From NCBI GenBank assembly GCA_965199895.1, contig CBDATJ010000015.1, positions 241,815 through 305,814 of the forward strand: a DNA stretch of 64,000 nt, in the 5' to 3' direction. The position numbers and the translations under genes are program-made. The stretch comes from Bin55 sp965199895. Its GTDB lineage: Bacteria; Pseudomonadota; Gammaproteobacteria; Pseudomonadales; Azotimanducaceae. The notes beneath the pieces were generated by a model. That model ran no database searches. It was not told where the DNA came from and was given only the letters and a program-made list of their open reading frames with translations. Of the stretch, positions 8,691-17,839 are shown piece by piece. Each line of letters begins with the position of its first letter. Position 1 is the stretch's first letter.

Positions 8691-9293
8691 CTAATCGACT
8701 ACGTTTTGACCACCATCTTCGAGTTTTTCTGGTCGAGTCCAATACCGATATTGGGGTGTCCAATTTTCTTCCTCAATTCCAGCTAGGGCGATGACATTCC
8801 AAATCGAACAGTAGAGATCGCCAGGCCCGAACAGACACGCGTTCTTTTTGATGATCTTGCCATTTGAACGCTGGTACACTGCTGCACCAGGCATGTTAGC
8901 GTAACTTTCGTACTGGGTGTGGTCTTCTGCGTACTTTCCACCATGATGTGATGCAAGTCTAAAGTTCCAACCTCGTGAGTTGGCAAACTTTCTTTGGTGA
9001 GCGGGAGAGTCTTTTGACACCAGTACTACTGACATAGCAGATTCCAAATGTGCTAAGAAACCGTTGAGTCCATCAGCCCACAGAGTACAGTAGCGACATG
9101 AATCTCCCATGTTGTGGATAACAAAAAGCGTGTCTTGGTTACCGAATAGATCACTCAGCTTCACTTCCCCAAATTCAGTTTCAAATGAGTAATCTGAAAC
9201 CTCTACAGGTGAGTTATTGATGTATAGTTCCTTGAGTTGAGCAGTCAATTCCGCAACTTGTTGTTCAAGCTCTTGAATATCTTTTTGACTCAC
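8691..9293 (-). CDS. Thioredoxin-like DUF899-type protein
   Basis: A 200-residue protein of the thioredoxin-fold DUF899 group. Residues 1-30 form a short coiled coil (QKDIQELEQQVAELTAQLKE). The core has TLFVIHNMGDSCRYCTLWADG, a CxxC-like redox site typical of the group, then SKDSPAHQRKFANSRGW, GAAVYQRSNGKI and CLFGPGDLYCSIWNVIALAG. A peroxiredoxin-like or redox role is inferred and the substrate is unknown. I chose GTG 9293 because AGGAAAGG lies just upstream. The reading frame stays open to an ATG at 9332 (13 more residues). It is divergent from the ATP-grasp gene, with an 87-base gap. Confidence 0.82.
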   Translation of the reverse strand: MSQKDIQELEQQVAELTAQLKELYINNSPVEVSDYSFETEFGEVKLSDLFGNQDTLFVIHNMGDSCRYCTLWADGLNGFLAHLESAMSVVLVSKDSPAHQRKFANSRGWNFRLASHHGGKYAEDHTQYESYANMPGAAVYQRSNGKIIKKNACLFGPGDLYCSIWNVIALAGIEEENWTPQYRYWTRPEKLEDGGQNVVD

Positions 9294-9380
9294 AATTTTT
9301 CCTTTCCTCAGTGAGGGATAAAATACCATCATACTCGATACTCGAATGATCTGAAATCAGTCAGATACTGAGGTACTAAG

Positions 9381-10814
9381 ATTCACTTTGATCGATATGA
9401 ACTAGTTAATCAGTTCTACGACGAGTTCTTTGAATGTCAAGATACTCCTCGCCCTCACAATCAACTCTTATATAAAGAGTTAACCTCTGCCACTGCAGGG
9501 GGTTTAGACAGCATCCAAGAGCGGGTGACACGGATGTTTTTAAGTCAGAGTATCTCTTTCACGCTCTACGATGACGATGAAATTTCAGAGCGCATCATTC
9601 CAATCGATTGCATACCCAGGATTGTCACTTCTGCTGAATGGAAAGTGCTGGAACGAGGGCTGATTCAACGAGTCAGCGCATTGAATCAGTTCATCGTTGA
9701 TGTGTATGGTCCGTGTCAGATCATTCGTGATGGGGTCGTTCCCATTGATTTGATATTGGGTTGTCCACAGTATCGAATTGAACTGAAAAACGTAGAAATG
9801 CCTCTAGGTGTTCCGGTCGGGATTTGTGGCACAGATCTGGTTCGCACCAACGACGGCTTTAAGGTACTTGAAGACAACTTGAGAGTTCCATCGGGCGTTT
9901 CCTACATGATTGCTAATCGCCAGGCTACCAAGACGAATTTCCGAGAGATATATCGCCAATACAAAGTCAGAGAAGTAGAACATTATGGTAGTCTACTTTA
10001 TGAAACCCTTAAGGCTTTTGCGCCTAATGGGACTAATGATCCCTGCATTGCGTTACTCACTCCGGGTGTCTATAACTCAGCGTTCTATGAGCACCTGTTT
10101 TTAGCTGATGAAATCGGTGCCGAGTTAGTTGAAGGAAGAGACCTCTTGGTTAATGATGGCTTCGTCTATATGAGAACGACATCGGGACTTCGTAAGGTTG
10201 ACGTGATTTATCGAAGAATTGACGACGAGTTTTTAGATCCACTGTTCTTTCAGGAAGACTCAGTACTTGGGGTACCAGGATTGATGCACACCTATCGCAA
10301 AGGAAACGTAGCTCTCGTAAATGCACCGGGCACTGGAATTGCAGACGATAAATCAATCTATGCGTATGTTCCCGACATGATCAAGTATTACTTAGCTGAA
10401 GAACCTATCCTAGATAACGTGGAAACCTTTCTGTGCCGGAATCCCAAACACTTGGAATATGCACTTGATAACCTTGACCAACTTGTGATAAAGCCTGTCG
10501 GTGGTTCTGGTGGATATGGGTTGTTCATCGGCTCACAGGCAACGTCAAAAGAACGAAATGAGTTTGCAAAAGAATTGCAAAATGATCCGAGCAACTACAT
10601 TGCTCAACCTCAACTTGGACTATCAAGAGGACCTTGTTGGATTGAACGGGGAATCGAACCCAGGTGTGTTGACCTCCGTCCATTCATACTGACAGGTAAC
10701 GTGAGCCAAATGGTTCCTGGAGCCTTGTGTCGAATCGCACTCGAACGAGGTAGTTTAGTTGTCAACTCAAGCCAAGGCGGTGGCGCAAAAGATCTCTGGG
10801 TGGTAGATAGTTAG
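9381..10814 (+). CDS. Circularly permuted ATP-grasp protein (probable ATT start)
   Basis: Family of circularly permuted ATP-grasp enzymes (DUF404/407), predicted to form amide bonds and always linked to an alpha-E protein and a transglutaminase. Landmarks are SQSISFTLYDDDEISERIIPID, EDNLRVPSGVSYMIANR, TPGVYNSAFYEH, NAPGTGIADDKSIYAYVP, VIKPVGGSGGYG and NSSQGGGAKDLWVV. The first canonical start is GTG 9525, but the frame is open from 9372. That stretch encodes family-like sequence (YELVNQFYDEFFECQDTPRPHNQLLYKEL) containing no ATG, GTG or TTG. ATT 9381, 6 nt after GAGGT (9370-9374), yields 477 residues, the family norm. The stop overlaps the next gene by one base. Confidence 0.85.
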   Translation: MHFDRYELVNQFYDEFFECQDTPRPHNQLLYKELTSATAGGLDSIQERVTRMFLSQSISFTLYDDDEISERIIPIDCIPRIVTSAEWKVLERGLIQRVSALNQFIVDVYGPCQIIRDGVVPIDLILGCPQYRIELKNVEMPLGVPVGICGTDLVRTNDGFKVLEDNLRVPSGVSYMIANRQATKTNFREIYRQYKVREVEHYGSLLYETLKAFAPNGTNDPCIALLTPGVYNSAFYEHLFLADEIGAELVEGRDLLVNDGFVYMRTTSGLRKVDVIYRRIDDEFLDPLFFQEDSVLGVPGLMHTYRKGNVALVNAPGTGIADDKSIYAYVPDMIKYYLAEEPILDNVETFLCRNPKHLEYALDNLDQLVIKPVGGSGGYGLFIGSQATSKERNEFAKELQNDPSNYIAQPQLGLSRGPCWIERGIEPRCVDLRPFILTGNVSQMVPGALCRIALERGSLVVNSSQGGGAKDLWVVDS

Positions 10815-11794
10815 TGTTAGCTCGCAGTGCACAAGGGCTCTATTGGATGGGCCGGTATCTCAAGCGTGCTGAACACATTAGTAGGCTCATGGAAATTCAA
10901 ATGAGTGCACTGATAGATCGACCATGGGAGCAAATTCATTTTGGTTGGTCGCGGATGTTTGAACATCTCAAGATAACCCCTCAACACGGTGATTTAAACA
11001 ATTGGATGGGATTTGATACTCAATGGACTTTAACAGATTCTTTTGCACTTTCGGATGAGTTGACGTTTGATCGCGCTAACTTATCTTCAATTCTCAGCTG
11101 TTTTGAAAGAGGTAGAGAGAATGCGCGTCAGATGCGTCATTGCATCAGTTCAGAAATGTGGTTGGGCCTCAATCGCTCCTATTTTCGTGTTCGAGACTTA
11201 TCGATTGAAGCAATCTGGACCCAAGATCCCAAACAGTTTTACGCAGATATGGTTCAGGATGTGAACACCTTCATGGGAATCTGCGCAGGCACCCTTTATC
11301 GTGATGAACGATGGGAGTTTTTGCAGATTGGCCGCCAAATCGAACAGTCACAGTTGATGTCAGCTCTGATGCTGTTTCAAGCACGCTTACATGAAGATAG
11401 AACTTACGGCGACCTTGAACTTTACGATTGGTGGAGTTTGTTGCACGGATTTCAGGTTGATGAGGCTTACCAGACTCTCTATGGTGGCAAGGTCGACCCT
11501 GATCTAGTGATGAATATGTTGGTTACCGATAGTCGTTTACCCAATTCAATTGAGTTTGCGGTTAGTCAAGCGGCATCGCGGTTGTCGGAATTAGGAGATG
11601 CACCAGGTCAAAAAAGTGGAGCATTAGCAAATCGCTTTGCAGGACGTTTGATTTCTCTCTTACGCTATGAATGGCCCGATGCTACTAACAAGATCCGTAT
11701 GTTGAACTTGGTTGAAACATTAGCGCATAAATTACACGAACATATTAGTAGTGGATGGTTCAGTTATGTAGTTCACGACATACATCGGTCATGA
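10814..11794 (+). CDS. Alpha-E domain protein (DUF403)
   Basis: A 326-residue, mostly alpha-helical protein that starts MLARSAQGLYWMGRYLKRAEHISRLME, the signature N-terminus of the alpha-E family. Other matches are MRHCISSEMWLGLN, YRDERWEFLQIGRQIEQSQLMSALM and a C-terminal LVETLAHKLHEHI. GTG 10814 overlaps the ATP-grasp stop (TAGTG), so translation is probably coupled. Known genomic linkage with circularly permuted ATP-grasp and transglutaminase proteins suggests a shared peptide-modifying or peptide-synthesis role. The chemistry has not been settled. Confidence 0.9.
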   Translation: MLARSAQGLYWMGRYLKRAEHISRLMEIQMSALIDRPWEQIHFGWSRMFEHLKITPQHGDLNNWMGFDTQWTLTDSFALSDELTFDRANLSSILSCFERGRENARQMRHCISSEMWLGLNRSYFRVRDLSIEAIWTQDPKQFYADMVQDVNTFMGICAGTLYRDERWEFLQIGRQIEQSQLMSALMLFQARLHEDRTYGDLELYDWWSLLHGFQVDEAYQTLYGGKVDPDLVMNMLVTDSRLPNSIEFAVSQAASRLSELGDAPGQKSGALANRFAGRLISLLRYEWPDATNKIRMLNLVETLAHKLHEHISSGWFSYVVHDIHRS

Positions 11795-11801
11795 CGTTAT
11801 C

Positions 11802-12695
11802 ATGACAACCCATAGATATGAAGTAGCCCACAACACTCATTATGAGTATGACGCGCCCAAACATTCCAGTGTCATGTACTTGTGCGTTAAGCCTAGGACG
11901 ACGGATTCTCAGCATGTTGAGAGTTTTGAGCTTGCAACGATCCCAGAGTCAAAGATCGATGAAGATTCAGATTCCTTTGGAAATACTCGAAACTGTTTTG
12001 ATATTCACAGACCGCATAAACAGCTCAGTATCACCAGTCATGCCATCGTTTCAGTGGAGTCATCTTCATCAATCCATTCTCTGAAAGGGAGCGCTTGGGA
12101 AAACCTAAAGGGACTGGAATCATCAATGGAAATGTGGCACTATTTGCAACCGACCGATTTGACCAAAACAAAACACGATTTAGACCAATGGATTCGTTCT
12201 CAAGGTGGAATAGATGAGGAAACACCTTTCACATTTCTCTACGCTGTGGAACGCATGCTTTCTAATGTCATCACCTACAAACCTGGTAGCACTACTATTG
12301 AATCAACAGTCGACGATTTGCTCACCCACCACGAAGGTGTTTGTCAGGACATATCACAATTGATGATAGCGATTGCTCGAAGTAGGGGAATACCTGCTCG
12401 ATATGTATCGGGATACTTGTACGTCGAACCGAACGAAACTCGTAGGGTGGTCGATAATGCGACTCACGCATGGGTGGAATGTTTTTTTCCGGGTCATGGT
12501 TGGATTTCTTTTGATCCTACGAATCCCGACAGCGCATCGGAATCACATATTATGATCGCCTACGGTAGAGATTACCGTGATGTGGCACCTACGAAGGGAA
12601 TAACCCTGGGTTTGGGTGACACCATAATGGATGTGAGCGTGTCTGTCAATCCTTATTTTCAGCAGTACCAATCTTTGCAGAGCACCCTTACCTAG
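11802..12695 (+). CDS. Transglutaminase-like cysteine protease-fold protein
   Basis: A 297-residue protein with an N-terminal beta region (HRYEVAHNTHYEYDAP...MYLCVKPR), typical of bacterial transglutaminase N domains. The papain-like core follows. Its catalytic Cys is in HHEGVCQDISQLMIAIARSRGIPARYVSGYL, the His in THAWVECFFPGHGWISFDPTN, and the Asp in the same FDPTN. There is no signal peptide, so it should act in the cytoplasm. It follows the alpha-E gene by 7 bases and completes the ATP-grasp/alpha-E/transglutaminase trio, in which it may hydrolyse or transfer a peptide amide made by the ATP-grasp enzyme. Confidence 0.92.
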   Translation: MTTHRYEVAHNTHYEYDAPKHSSVMYLCVKPRTTDSQHVESFELATIPESKIDEDSDSFGNTRNCFDIHRPHKQLSITSHAIVSVESSSSIHSLKGSAWENLKGLESSMEMWHYLQPTDLTKTKHDLDQWIRSQGGIDEETPFTFLYAVERMLSNVITYKPGSTTIESTVDDLLTHHEGVCQDISQLMIAIARSRGIPARYVSGYLYVEPNETRRVVDNATHAWVECFFPGHGWISFDPTNPDSASESHIMIAYGRDYRDVAPTKGITLGLGDTIMDVSVSVNPYFQQYQSLQSTLT

Positions 12696-12768
12696 TAGTG
12701 GAATTTCAGTCATACACATAATTGCACCCAAACTTAACTAAAGATCTTGCGCGAGTAACCCATAACTA

Positions 12769-13935
12769 ATGAATGCAACCACAGCGATTCACATCCTTGT
12801 AGTTGACGACGAACCAGATCTTGAAGATCTCATGAGACAACGAATGAGACGTGAGGTCCGAAAGGGTACGTTCTCCTTGAGCTTTGCTAGAAATGGCAAA
12901 GAAGCCTTGAACATATTGAGAGAACAGCATGATATTGAGATTGTGTTGTCAGACATCAATATGCCGGTCATGGACGGATTGACGATGTTGGAGAACATTC
13001 CTAGCATCAACAACAAGATCAAGACTGTGATGATCTCTGCTTATGGTGATATGAAAAACATCCGACAAGCTATGAACCGCGGTGCGTTTGATTTCATCAC
13101 TAAACCTGTAGACTTTGAGGATCTTCGACTCACGATCAATCGAACGAGTGATCGTGCGCGGCTAGAAAGAGAGCTCTATCAGAACCGGGAAAAGCTCATA
13201 AGCATCAAGTCCGAGCTTGAAACCGCTGCACAAATGCAACAATCGATTCTGCCACGGTCCTTTCCTAAGTCAGACAGTTTTGAAATTTTTGCCAATATGA
13301 TCCCTGCTCGAGAAGTTGGGGGGGACTTTTACGATATCTGTCCATTACCTAATAAACTCTATGGGTTGTGCATCGCAGACGTAAGCGGAAAGGGAATTCC
13401 AGCTGCGATGTTCATGATGTCAAGTAGAACTTGGTTAAACGGTGCAAGCATTGGATACAAGCAACCTAGTAAGGTCATTGCTGAAGTGAACGATATGTTG
13501 GAATCCACTAACGATTCTATGATGTTTGTGACTCTGTTCTATGCTGTTTTTGATCCTGTTCATAGGCGATTGGTTTATGCCAACGGTGGACACAACCGAC
13601 CGGTGTTGTTTAAAGCGGACGGTTCTGCGGCTGAAATTCAAGCCTCACCTGGAGTTGCTCTTGGGGTCATGCCAGGAATGACGTTTGAGGATGAAACTCT
13701 TGAGCTCAGTAAAGGTGACGTATTAGTTTTCTATACCGATGGTGTCAACGAAGCAGAGACAGCGGATGAAGAATTATTCGGAATGGATCGGTTGCTCAAT
13801 CTTTTTGATGGAAAACCACCCCCATTGGTTGCTAAAGAAGTCACTGACGCGGTGTTTTCTGAGATCAAGGACTTTACTCACGGGAACGACCAATCTGACG
13901 ATATCACATGTCTAACACTCTGTGTTAAGGAATAG
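12769..13935 (+). CDS. Response regulator with PP2C (RsbU/SpoIIE-type) phosphatase output
   Basis: A 388-residue cytoplasmic protein. Residues 8-125 form a receiver domain with the acidic pair in VVDDEPD, phospho-acceptor Asp in LSDINMPVMDG and Lys in FDFITKPVDF. A helical linker (about 125-165) leads to a PP2C-like serine phosphatase with MQQSILP, EVGGDFYDI, ADVSGKGIPAAMFM, NGGHNRPVLF, YTDGVNEA and DDITCLTL, which carry the metal-binding acidic residues. The architecture matches partner-switching regulators that dephosphorylate a STAS antagonist after phosphorylation by a histidine kinase. The next gene is the HATPase anti-sigma kinase, 2 bases after the stop. Confidence 0.94.
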   Translation: MNATTAIHILVVDDEPDLEDLMRQRMRREVRKGTFSLSFARNGKEALNILREQHDIEIVLSDINMPVMDGLTMLENIPSINNKIKTVMISAYGDMKNIRQAMNRGAFDFITKPVDFEDLRLTINRTSDRARLERELYQNREKLISIKSELETAAQMQQSILPRSFPKSDSFEIFANMIPAREVGGDFYDICPLPNKLYGLCIADVSGKGIPAAMFMMSSRTWLNGASIGYKQPSKVIAEVNDMLESTNDSMMFVTLFYAVFDPVHRRLVYANGGHNRPVLFKADGSAAEIQASPGVALGVMPGMTFEDETLELSKGDVLVFYTDGVNEAETADEELFGMDRLLNLFDGKPPPLVAKEVTDAVFSEIKDFTHGNDQSDDITCLTLCVKE

Positions 13936-13937
13936 CA

Positions 13938-14360
13938 ATGGCAGCAACTTGTAAGATTACACTTGAAAATCGAGCTGAAGAGTTTCAGAGATTTGAGTCT
14001 GCATTTCTAGACTTTGCTCGGCTTCAAAGACTCACAGATGATGTCATCTATGCCATTCAATTATCAATTGATGAGTTGTTTCTCAACATAGTCTCCTACG
14101 GCTATGATGACGACGACAAACATCTCGTGGAGGTCATCATCAAGTCCACAGATGATGAGATAACGGTGGAGTTAATTGATGATGCTAAAGCGTTTAATCC
14201 ATTGGACGATGCTCCTGAACCAGATCTTGATGTCGGATTGGAAGATCGTCGTATAGGTGGTGTAGGGATTCATCTGGTGAAGACTATGATGACCGATGTA
14301 AGCTATAAGCGCGAAGACAACATGAACCATCTCTACTTGAAAAAGAAGCTTGAGCATTGA
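13938..14360 (+). CDS. RsbW-like HATPase (anti-sigma factor serine kinase)
   Basis: A 140-residue GHKL-fold protein of the HATPase_c_2 group, related to RsbW/SpoIIAB. The N box is in QLSIDELFLNIVSYGY. The G1-like site reads IDDAKAFNPLDD, where most relatives have DDG, so the usual glycine is Ala. The C-terminal G2 segment is RRIGGVGIHLVKTMMTDVSYKRED. Such proteins phosphorylate the STAS antagonist and bind a sigma factor or another partner. It sits directly after the phosphatase and overlaps the binding-protein gene by 4 bases. The partner sigma factor is not in this window. Confidence 0.9.
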   Translation: MAATCKITLENRAEEFQRFESAFLDFARLQRLTDDVIYAIQLSIDELFLNIVSYGYDDDDKHLVEVIIKSTDDEITVELIDDAKAFNPLDDAPEPDLDVGLEDRRIGGVGIHLVKTMMTDVSYKREDNMNHLYLKKKLEH

Positions 14361-15616
14361 GTGGAAAAACGTTTGTTTGGAAGAGTGTTCCAACACTAGT
14401 ACTCCTAGGCACACTAGGAGTTTCTAGTACTACCCTTAACGATTTCTCTGTTGAAGAGGAACAAGTAGAGGAAGAATCCGTTGTCTTGGAAGAAGACACG
14501 GTTAATCCAGAATTACACGGAATCTACGAAAACCGTATCGTTTTTGGCCAATCGGCTGCATTGACAGGGTTGAACGGAGCATCCGGAGCTGGAATGCGTC
14601 TTGGGATCCTCGCAGCATTTCATGAAGCAAATGCAAACGGCGGAGTTCACGGTCGGACACTGGAGCTCATCACGAGAGACGACGGCTATGAACCAGATCA
14701 AGCCATAACCAATTCCTCTGAACTCATAGACGATATCAATGTGTTCTCATTGATTGGTGCAGTCGGTACACCCACCTCCCGTGCAGCAGTAAAAGTCTGT
14801 CAGCTTCGCAACGTTCCTTATATTGGACCACTCACGGGTGCTGCGTTTTTGCGTGAGGAAGATCAGGTTGTCATTAATCTCAGAGCATCCTATGCTCAAG
14901 AAACAGAGGAGATGGTCCAGTTTCTCACAGAGCGAGTAGGGGCAGATCGAATTGCTATTTTGTACCAAGACGATTCCTTTGGAAAAGCCGGCTATGATGG
15001 AACCAAGGAGGCTATGGATAGACGTGAACTCAAACTTGTTCGCTCGGGAGTGTATCGTCGTAATAGCCTTGATGTTAGAACTGCAGTACTCGACATCTAT
15101 GAAGCCAAACCAGATGCAGTCATCATGATAGGTAGCTATCGGCCTTCCGCAGAGTTCATTCTGTGGGCGAGAACCGTTGGTGTCAATGCTCTGTTTATCA
15201 ATATTTCTTTTGTCAACAGCAACGCTCTAGCAGAAGCTCTAGGTGAGGGTGGAACCGGTGTTTTGGTGTCTCAGGTTGTCCCATTTCCAGGTGGGGATTT
15301 GCAAATTGCAAGAAACTATCGAAGTTCTTTAGCTATAGTCGATCCGGATGCTGAACCAGAGTTCTTTTCGTTCGAAGGCTATCTGGTCGGTAGGTTAGCA
15401 CTGCTGGGCCTTGAAGACGCAGGTAGGGATGTCACTCGAGAGTCATTTCTCCAGTCGATTAGAGCAATTGAATCAGTGGATGTAGAAGGATTTGAGTTCG
15501 ACTTCGGAAGCGACAACCAAGCCTCTGACAGAGTTTTTATGACAGTGTTGGGTGAAGATGGAGCTTATCGTGCAGTCAATTCTGTTTCAGATATTGAATT
15601 ACCATGGGAAAATTAA
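14357..15616 (+). CDS. Periplasmic type-I substrate-binding protein (LivJ/AmiC-like), probable sensor
   Basis: A 419-residue Peripla_BP_6-type protein. A hydrophobic N-terminus (residues about 9-25) is followed by an unusually acidic linker (VEEEQVEEESVVLEEDT), then IVFGQSAALTGLNGASGAGMRLG, NANGGVHGRTLELITRDDGY, VFSLIGAVGTPTSRAA, YIGPLTGAAFLRE and IAILYQDDSFGKAGYDG. These are landmarks of branched-chain amino acid or amide binding proteins. TTG 14357 overlaps the previous stop (TTGA). No permease or ATPase genes accompany it. The histidine kinase overlaps its 3' end by 13 bases, so I infer that it feeds a ligand signal to the kinase rather than serving transport. The ligand is unknown. Confidence 0.87.
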   Translation: MSGKTFVWKSVPTLVLLGTLGVSSTTLNDFSVEEEQVEEESVVLEEDTVNPELHGIYENRIVFGQSAALTGLNGASGAGMRLGILAAFHEANANGGVHGRTLELITRDDGYEPDQAITNSSELIDDINVFSLIGAVGTPTSRAAVKVCQLRNVPYIGPLTGAAFLREEDQVVINLRASYAQETEEMVQFLTERVGADRIAILYQDDSFGKAGYDGTKEAMDRRELKLVRSGVYRRNSLDVRTAVLDIYEAKPDAVIMIGSYRPSAEFILWARTVGVNALFINISFVNSNALAEALGEGGTGVLVSQVVPFPGGDLQIARNYRSSLAIVDPDAEPEFFSFEGYLVGRLALLGLEDAGRDVTRESFLQSIRAIESVDVEGFEFDFGSDNQASDRVFMTVLGEDGAYRAVNSVSDIELPWEN

Positions 15617-17784
15617 CGCCTAAGGAAATATTTGCTACGCGGCATCGAATTTCCTTTAGGATAGGGTTCGCACTTCTAGCAGCAGTCACTGTGACTATGG
15701 TGGCTAGTTTTCTGGGAATATTTTTCTTTGGTCAAATTCAAAAGACCCAAAACACGGTCCTTGAAGTTGCGGTACCCAATATGCAGCAAGCGTTTTTTCT
15801 GTCCAAAAAGGGTGGAGACATCGTCTCTGGTGTCCCTCGATTGTCTGCAGCTCCTGATCGTGAAACATTCAACGATATTTTGGAGGAAGTCAACGCACAG
15901 GTTACAGACTTTCAGACTGATTTAATACTTGCGCCGACTCTTGGACTGGCAGATGAGGATTTGGAGCGAATCAATGAAGGTGGACAAGCTCTTCTAAACA
16001 ACATCTCTACGGTTGGTTCATTGATTGAAAGTCAGTTTGATATGCGGAAGCGACGAGGCGAATTGATCGATGGCTTCCAAGAGATTGAAGTTATTGTGCA
16101 ACAATTATTAGCAAGTGAAATAGATCAACAAACGATGTACTTTTCATTGGGTTATTTCGACCGAGACCAACCACCTGCACCTAGAGATCAACACTTTTCA
16201 CAAGCTGAATTTAATCGTTATCGATTTCTGATAGAGTTGCAACGTCATGCTACTCGCAGCGCTGAAATCCTGTCGAATGCGATCAACGTCAGTGATATTC
16301 CAAACCTTGAGAGACTGAGAGAGCAATTTGAAACAACCATATTTAGGATCAATCGTTCTCTGACTTACTTGGAAAATGACGACCTTTACGATGTCATCAC
16401 CGCACACATTGCTCACCTTGTAGATTACAGTTTAGGAGTAGAAGGGATCTTCGAGATCAAAAACGAGATGATTGAAACGGTTCTCCAGACTGACTTGCTT
16501 TTCAACGAAAATCGAAAGCTAGGAATTGAACTAACCGAGATTCTTGGAACGGTAATTGAAAAAGCTCAAGAACAAACGGTGATTGCAGCAGACAACAGTA
16601 CCCAAGCGGTGAACACAGGACGCATCCTATTGGTCATCTTGACCGTTCTAACATTTTGTGGAGCACTGTACTTCGCCTTCATCTATATTGGTCAGAGGCT
16701 GCTACGTCGAATTAATGTACTTTCAGATCGTATGCGTTCACTAGCAGATGGGAACTTGGAAGCTAAAGTGACAGTGGACGGACACGATGAGATTGCTGAT
16801 ATGCAGCAAGCACTGGAAGTCTTTAGAAGGAACGCTTTAGAAGTCCAAAGACTTAACCTCGTTGAAGAGCTCGCGACAGAATTGAGATCCAAGAATGAAG
16901 AACTTGAACATGCAAATGATGAGATCCGTCTTGCTCAAGGACAAATCGTAATGCGCGAAAAGCTTGCTGCACTCGGTGAATTAACGGCTGGGGTCGCACA
17001 TGAGATTAGAAATCCAATGAACTTTATTAGGAATTTCTCTGAGTCTTCAGAAGACTTACTTGAAGAATTGCTTGAAGAAATAATGCAACCGGAGAAACGA
17101 GACCCTCCTGGTTCTGAAATCGATGATGAATTGCTTCAAGAAATTTCAGAAGATCTCACGTCCAACCTCAAGCGAATTAGGCAACATACCACAAGAGCAA
17201 ATCGCATCATTGACGACATGCTCAAGATGGGTCGAGATACGCAGGAGTTCCAGGAGACAAACTTAAACGAGCTGATAGAGGAACACTCGAAATTAGCGTT
17301 TCACAGTGCACGAGCTCAGGACTTAGAGTTTCAACTGGACATTCAATATGACTTTGATGAGTCCATTGGAGATATTAAGGTTGTTCCTCAAGACTTGGGA
17401 CGACTATTCATTAACTTGACGACAAATTCTGGTTTCGCTTGTAACGAAAAGCGACAAGCCCTCTTGGCTGAAAATCCTGATTCAGATTATGTTCCCACGC
17501 TCAATATCAAGACCGAGCACATGGGCGATCAGATCATTATTACCTTCAAAGACAACGGTACTGGAATTCCAGATGAGTTAATTGAGAAGATCTTTAATCC
17601 GTTCTTTACTACGAAACCGACAGATCAAGGAACCGGTCTAGGATTAGCCTTGTGTAACGACATCATTCGTACACACGGTGGTCAGATCCTTGTATTCACC
17701 GAGAATGGGGAGTACACTGAAATGGTGATAGATCTTCCAGAAGATCCCTTTTCATTTATGGAAATGAACTCCAACTCTACCTGA
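15604..17784 (+). CDS. Membrane-bound HAMP sensor histidine kinase
   Basis: A 726-residue inner-membrane kinase. A transmembrane helix at about residues 20-42 and another at about 338-362 enclose a roughly 295-residue helical periplasmic sensor. A HAMP domain (RRINVLSDRMRSLADGNLEAKV) and a coiled coil follow. The H box is LAALGELTAGVAHEIRNPMNFI (His about 464). The N box lies in LFINLTTNSGF, then DNGTGIPDELIEKIFNPFFTTKP and GTGLGLALCNDIIRTHGG. The acidic insert after the H box (EELLEEIMQPEKRDPPGSEIDDE) is unusual. It overlaps the binding-protein gene, and the upstream response-regulator phosphatase is its likely phosphoacceptor. Confidence 0.94.
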   Translation: MGKLTPKEIFATRHRISFRIGFALLAAVTVTMVASFLGIFFFGQIQKTQNTVLEVAVPNMQQAFFLSKKGGDIVSGVPRLSAAPDRETFNDILEEVNAQVTDFQTDLILAPTLGLADEDLERINEGGQALLNNISTVGSLIESQFDMRKRRGELIDGFQEIEVIVQQLLASEIDQQTMYFSLGYFDRDQPPAPRDQHFSQAEFNRYRFLIELQRHATRSAEILSNAINVSDIPNLERLREQFETTIFRINRSLTYLENDDLYDVITAHIAHLVDYSLGVEGIFEIKNEMIETVLQTDLLFNENRKLGIELTEILGTVIEKAQEQTVIAADNSTQAVNTGRILLVILTVLTFCGALYFAFIYIGQRLLRRINVLSDRMRSLADGNLEAKVTVDGHDEIADMQQALEVFRRNALEVQRLNLVEELATELRSKNEELEHANDEIRLAQGQIVMREKLAALGELTAGVAHEIRNPMNFIRNFSESSEDLLEELLEEIMQPEKRDPPGSEIDDELLQEISEDLTSNLKRIRQHTTRANRIIDDMLKMGRDTQEFQETNLNELIEEHSKLAFHSARAQDLEFQLDIQYDFDESIGDIKVVPQDLGRLFINLTTNSGFACNEKRQALLAENPDSDYVPTLNIKTEHMGDQIIITFKDNGTGIPDELIEKIFNPFFTTKPTDQGTGLGLALCNDIIRTHGGQILVFTENGEYTEMVIDLPEDPFSFMEMNSNST

Positions 17785-17839
17785 TTCAGAGCAGGTTTTT
17801 ATGCTCAACCGCATTGGGAGTAAGTGCGTTTGGTGAGGT

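Noticed and set aside
13938..14360. HATPase as a full two-component histidine kinase
   Set aside because: It is only 140 residues, has no H box and is of RsbW/SpoIIAB type.
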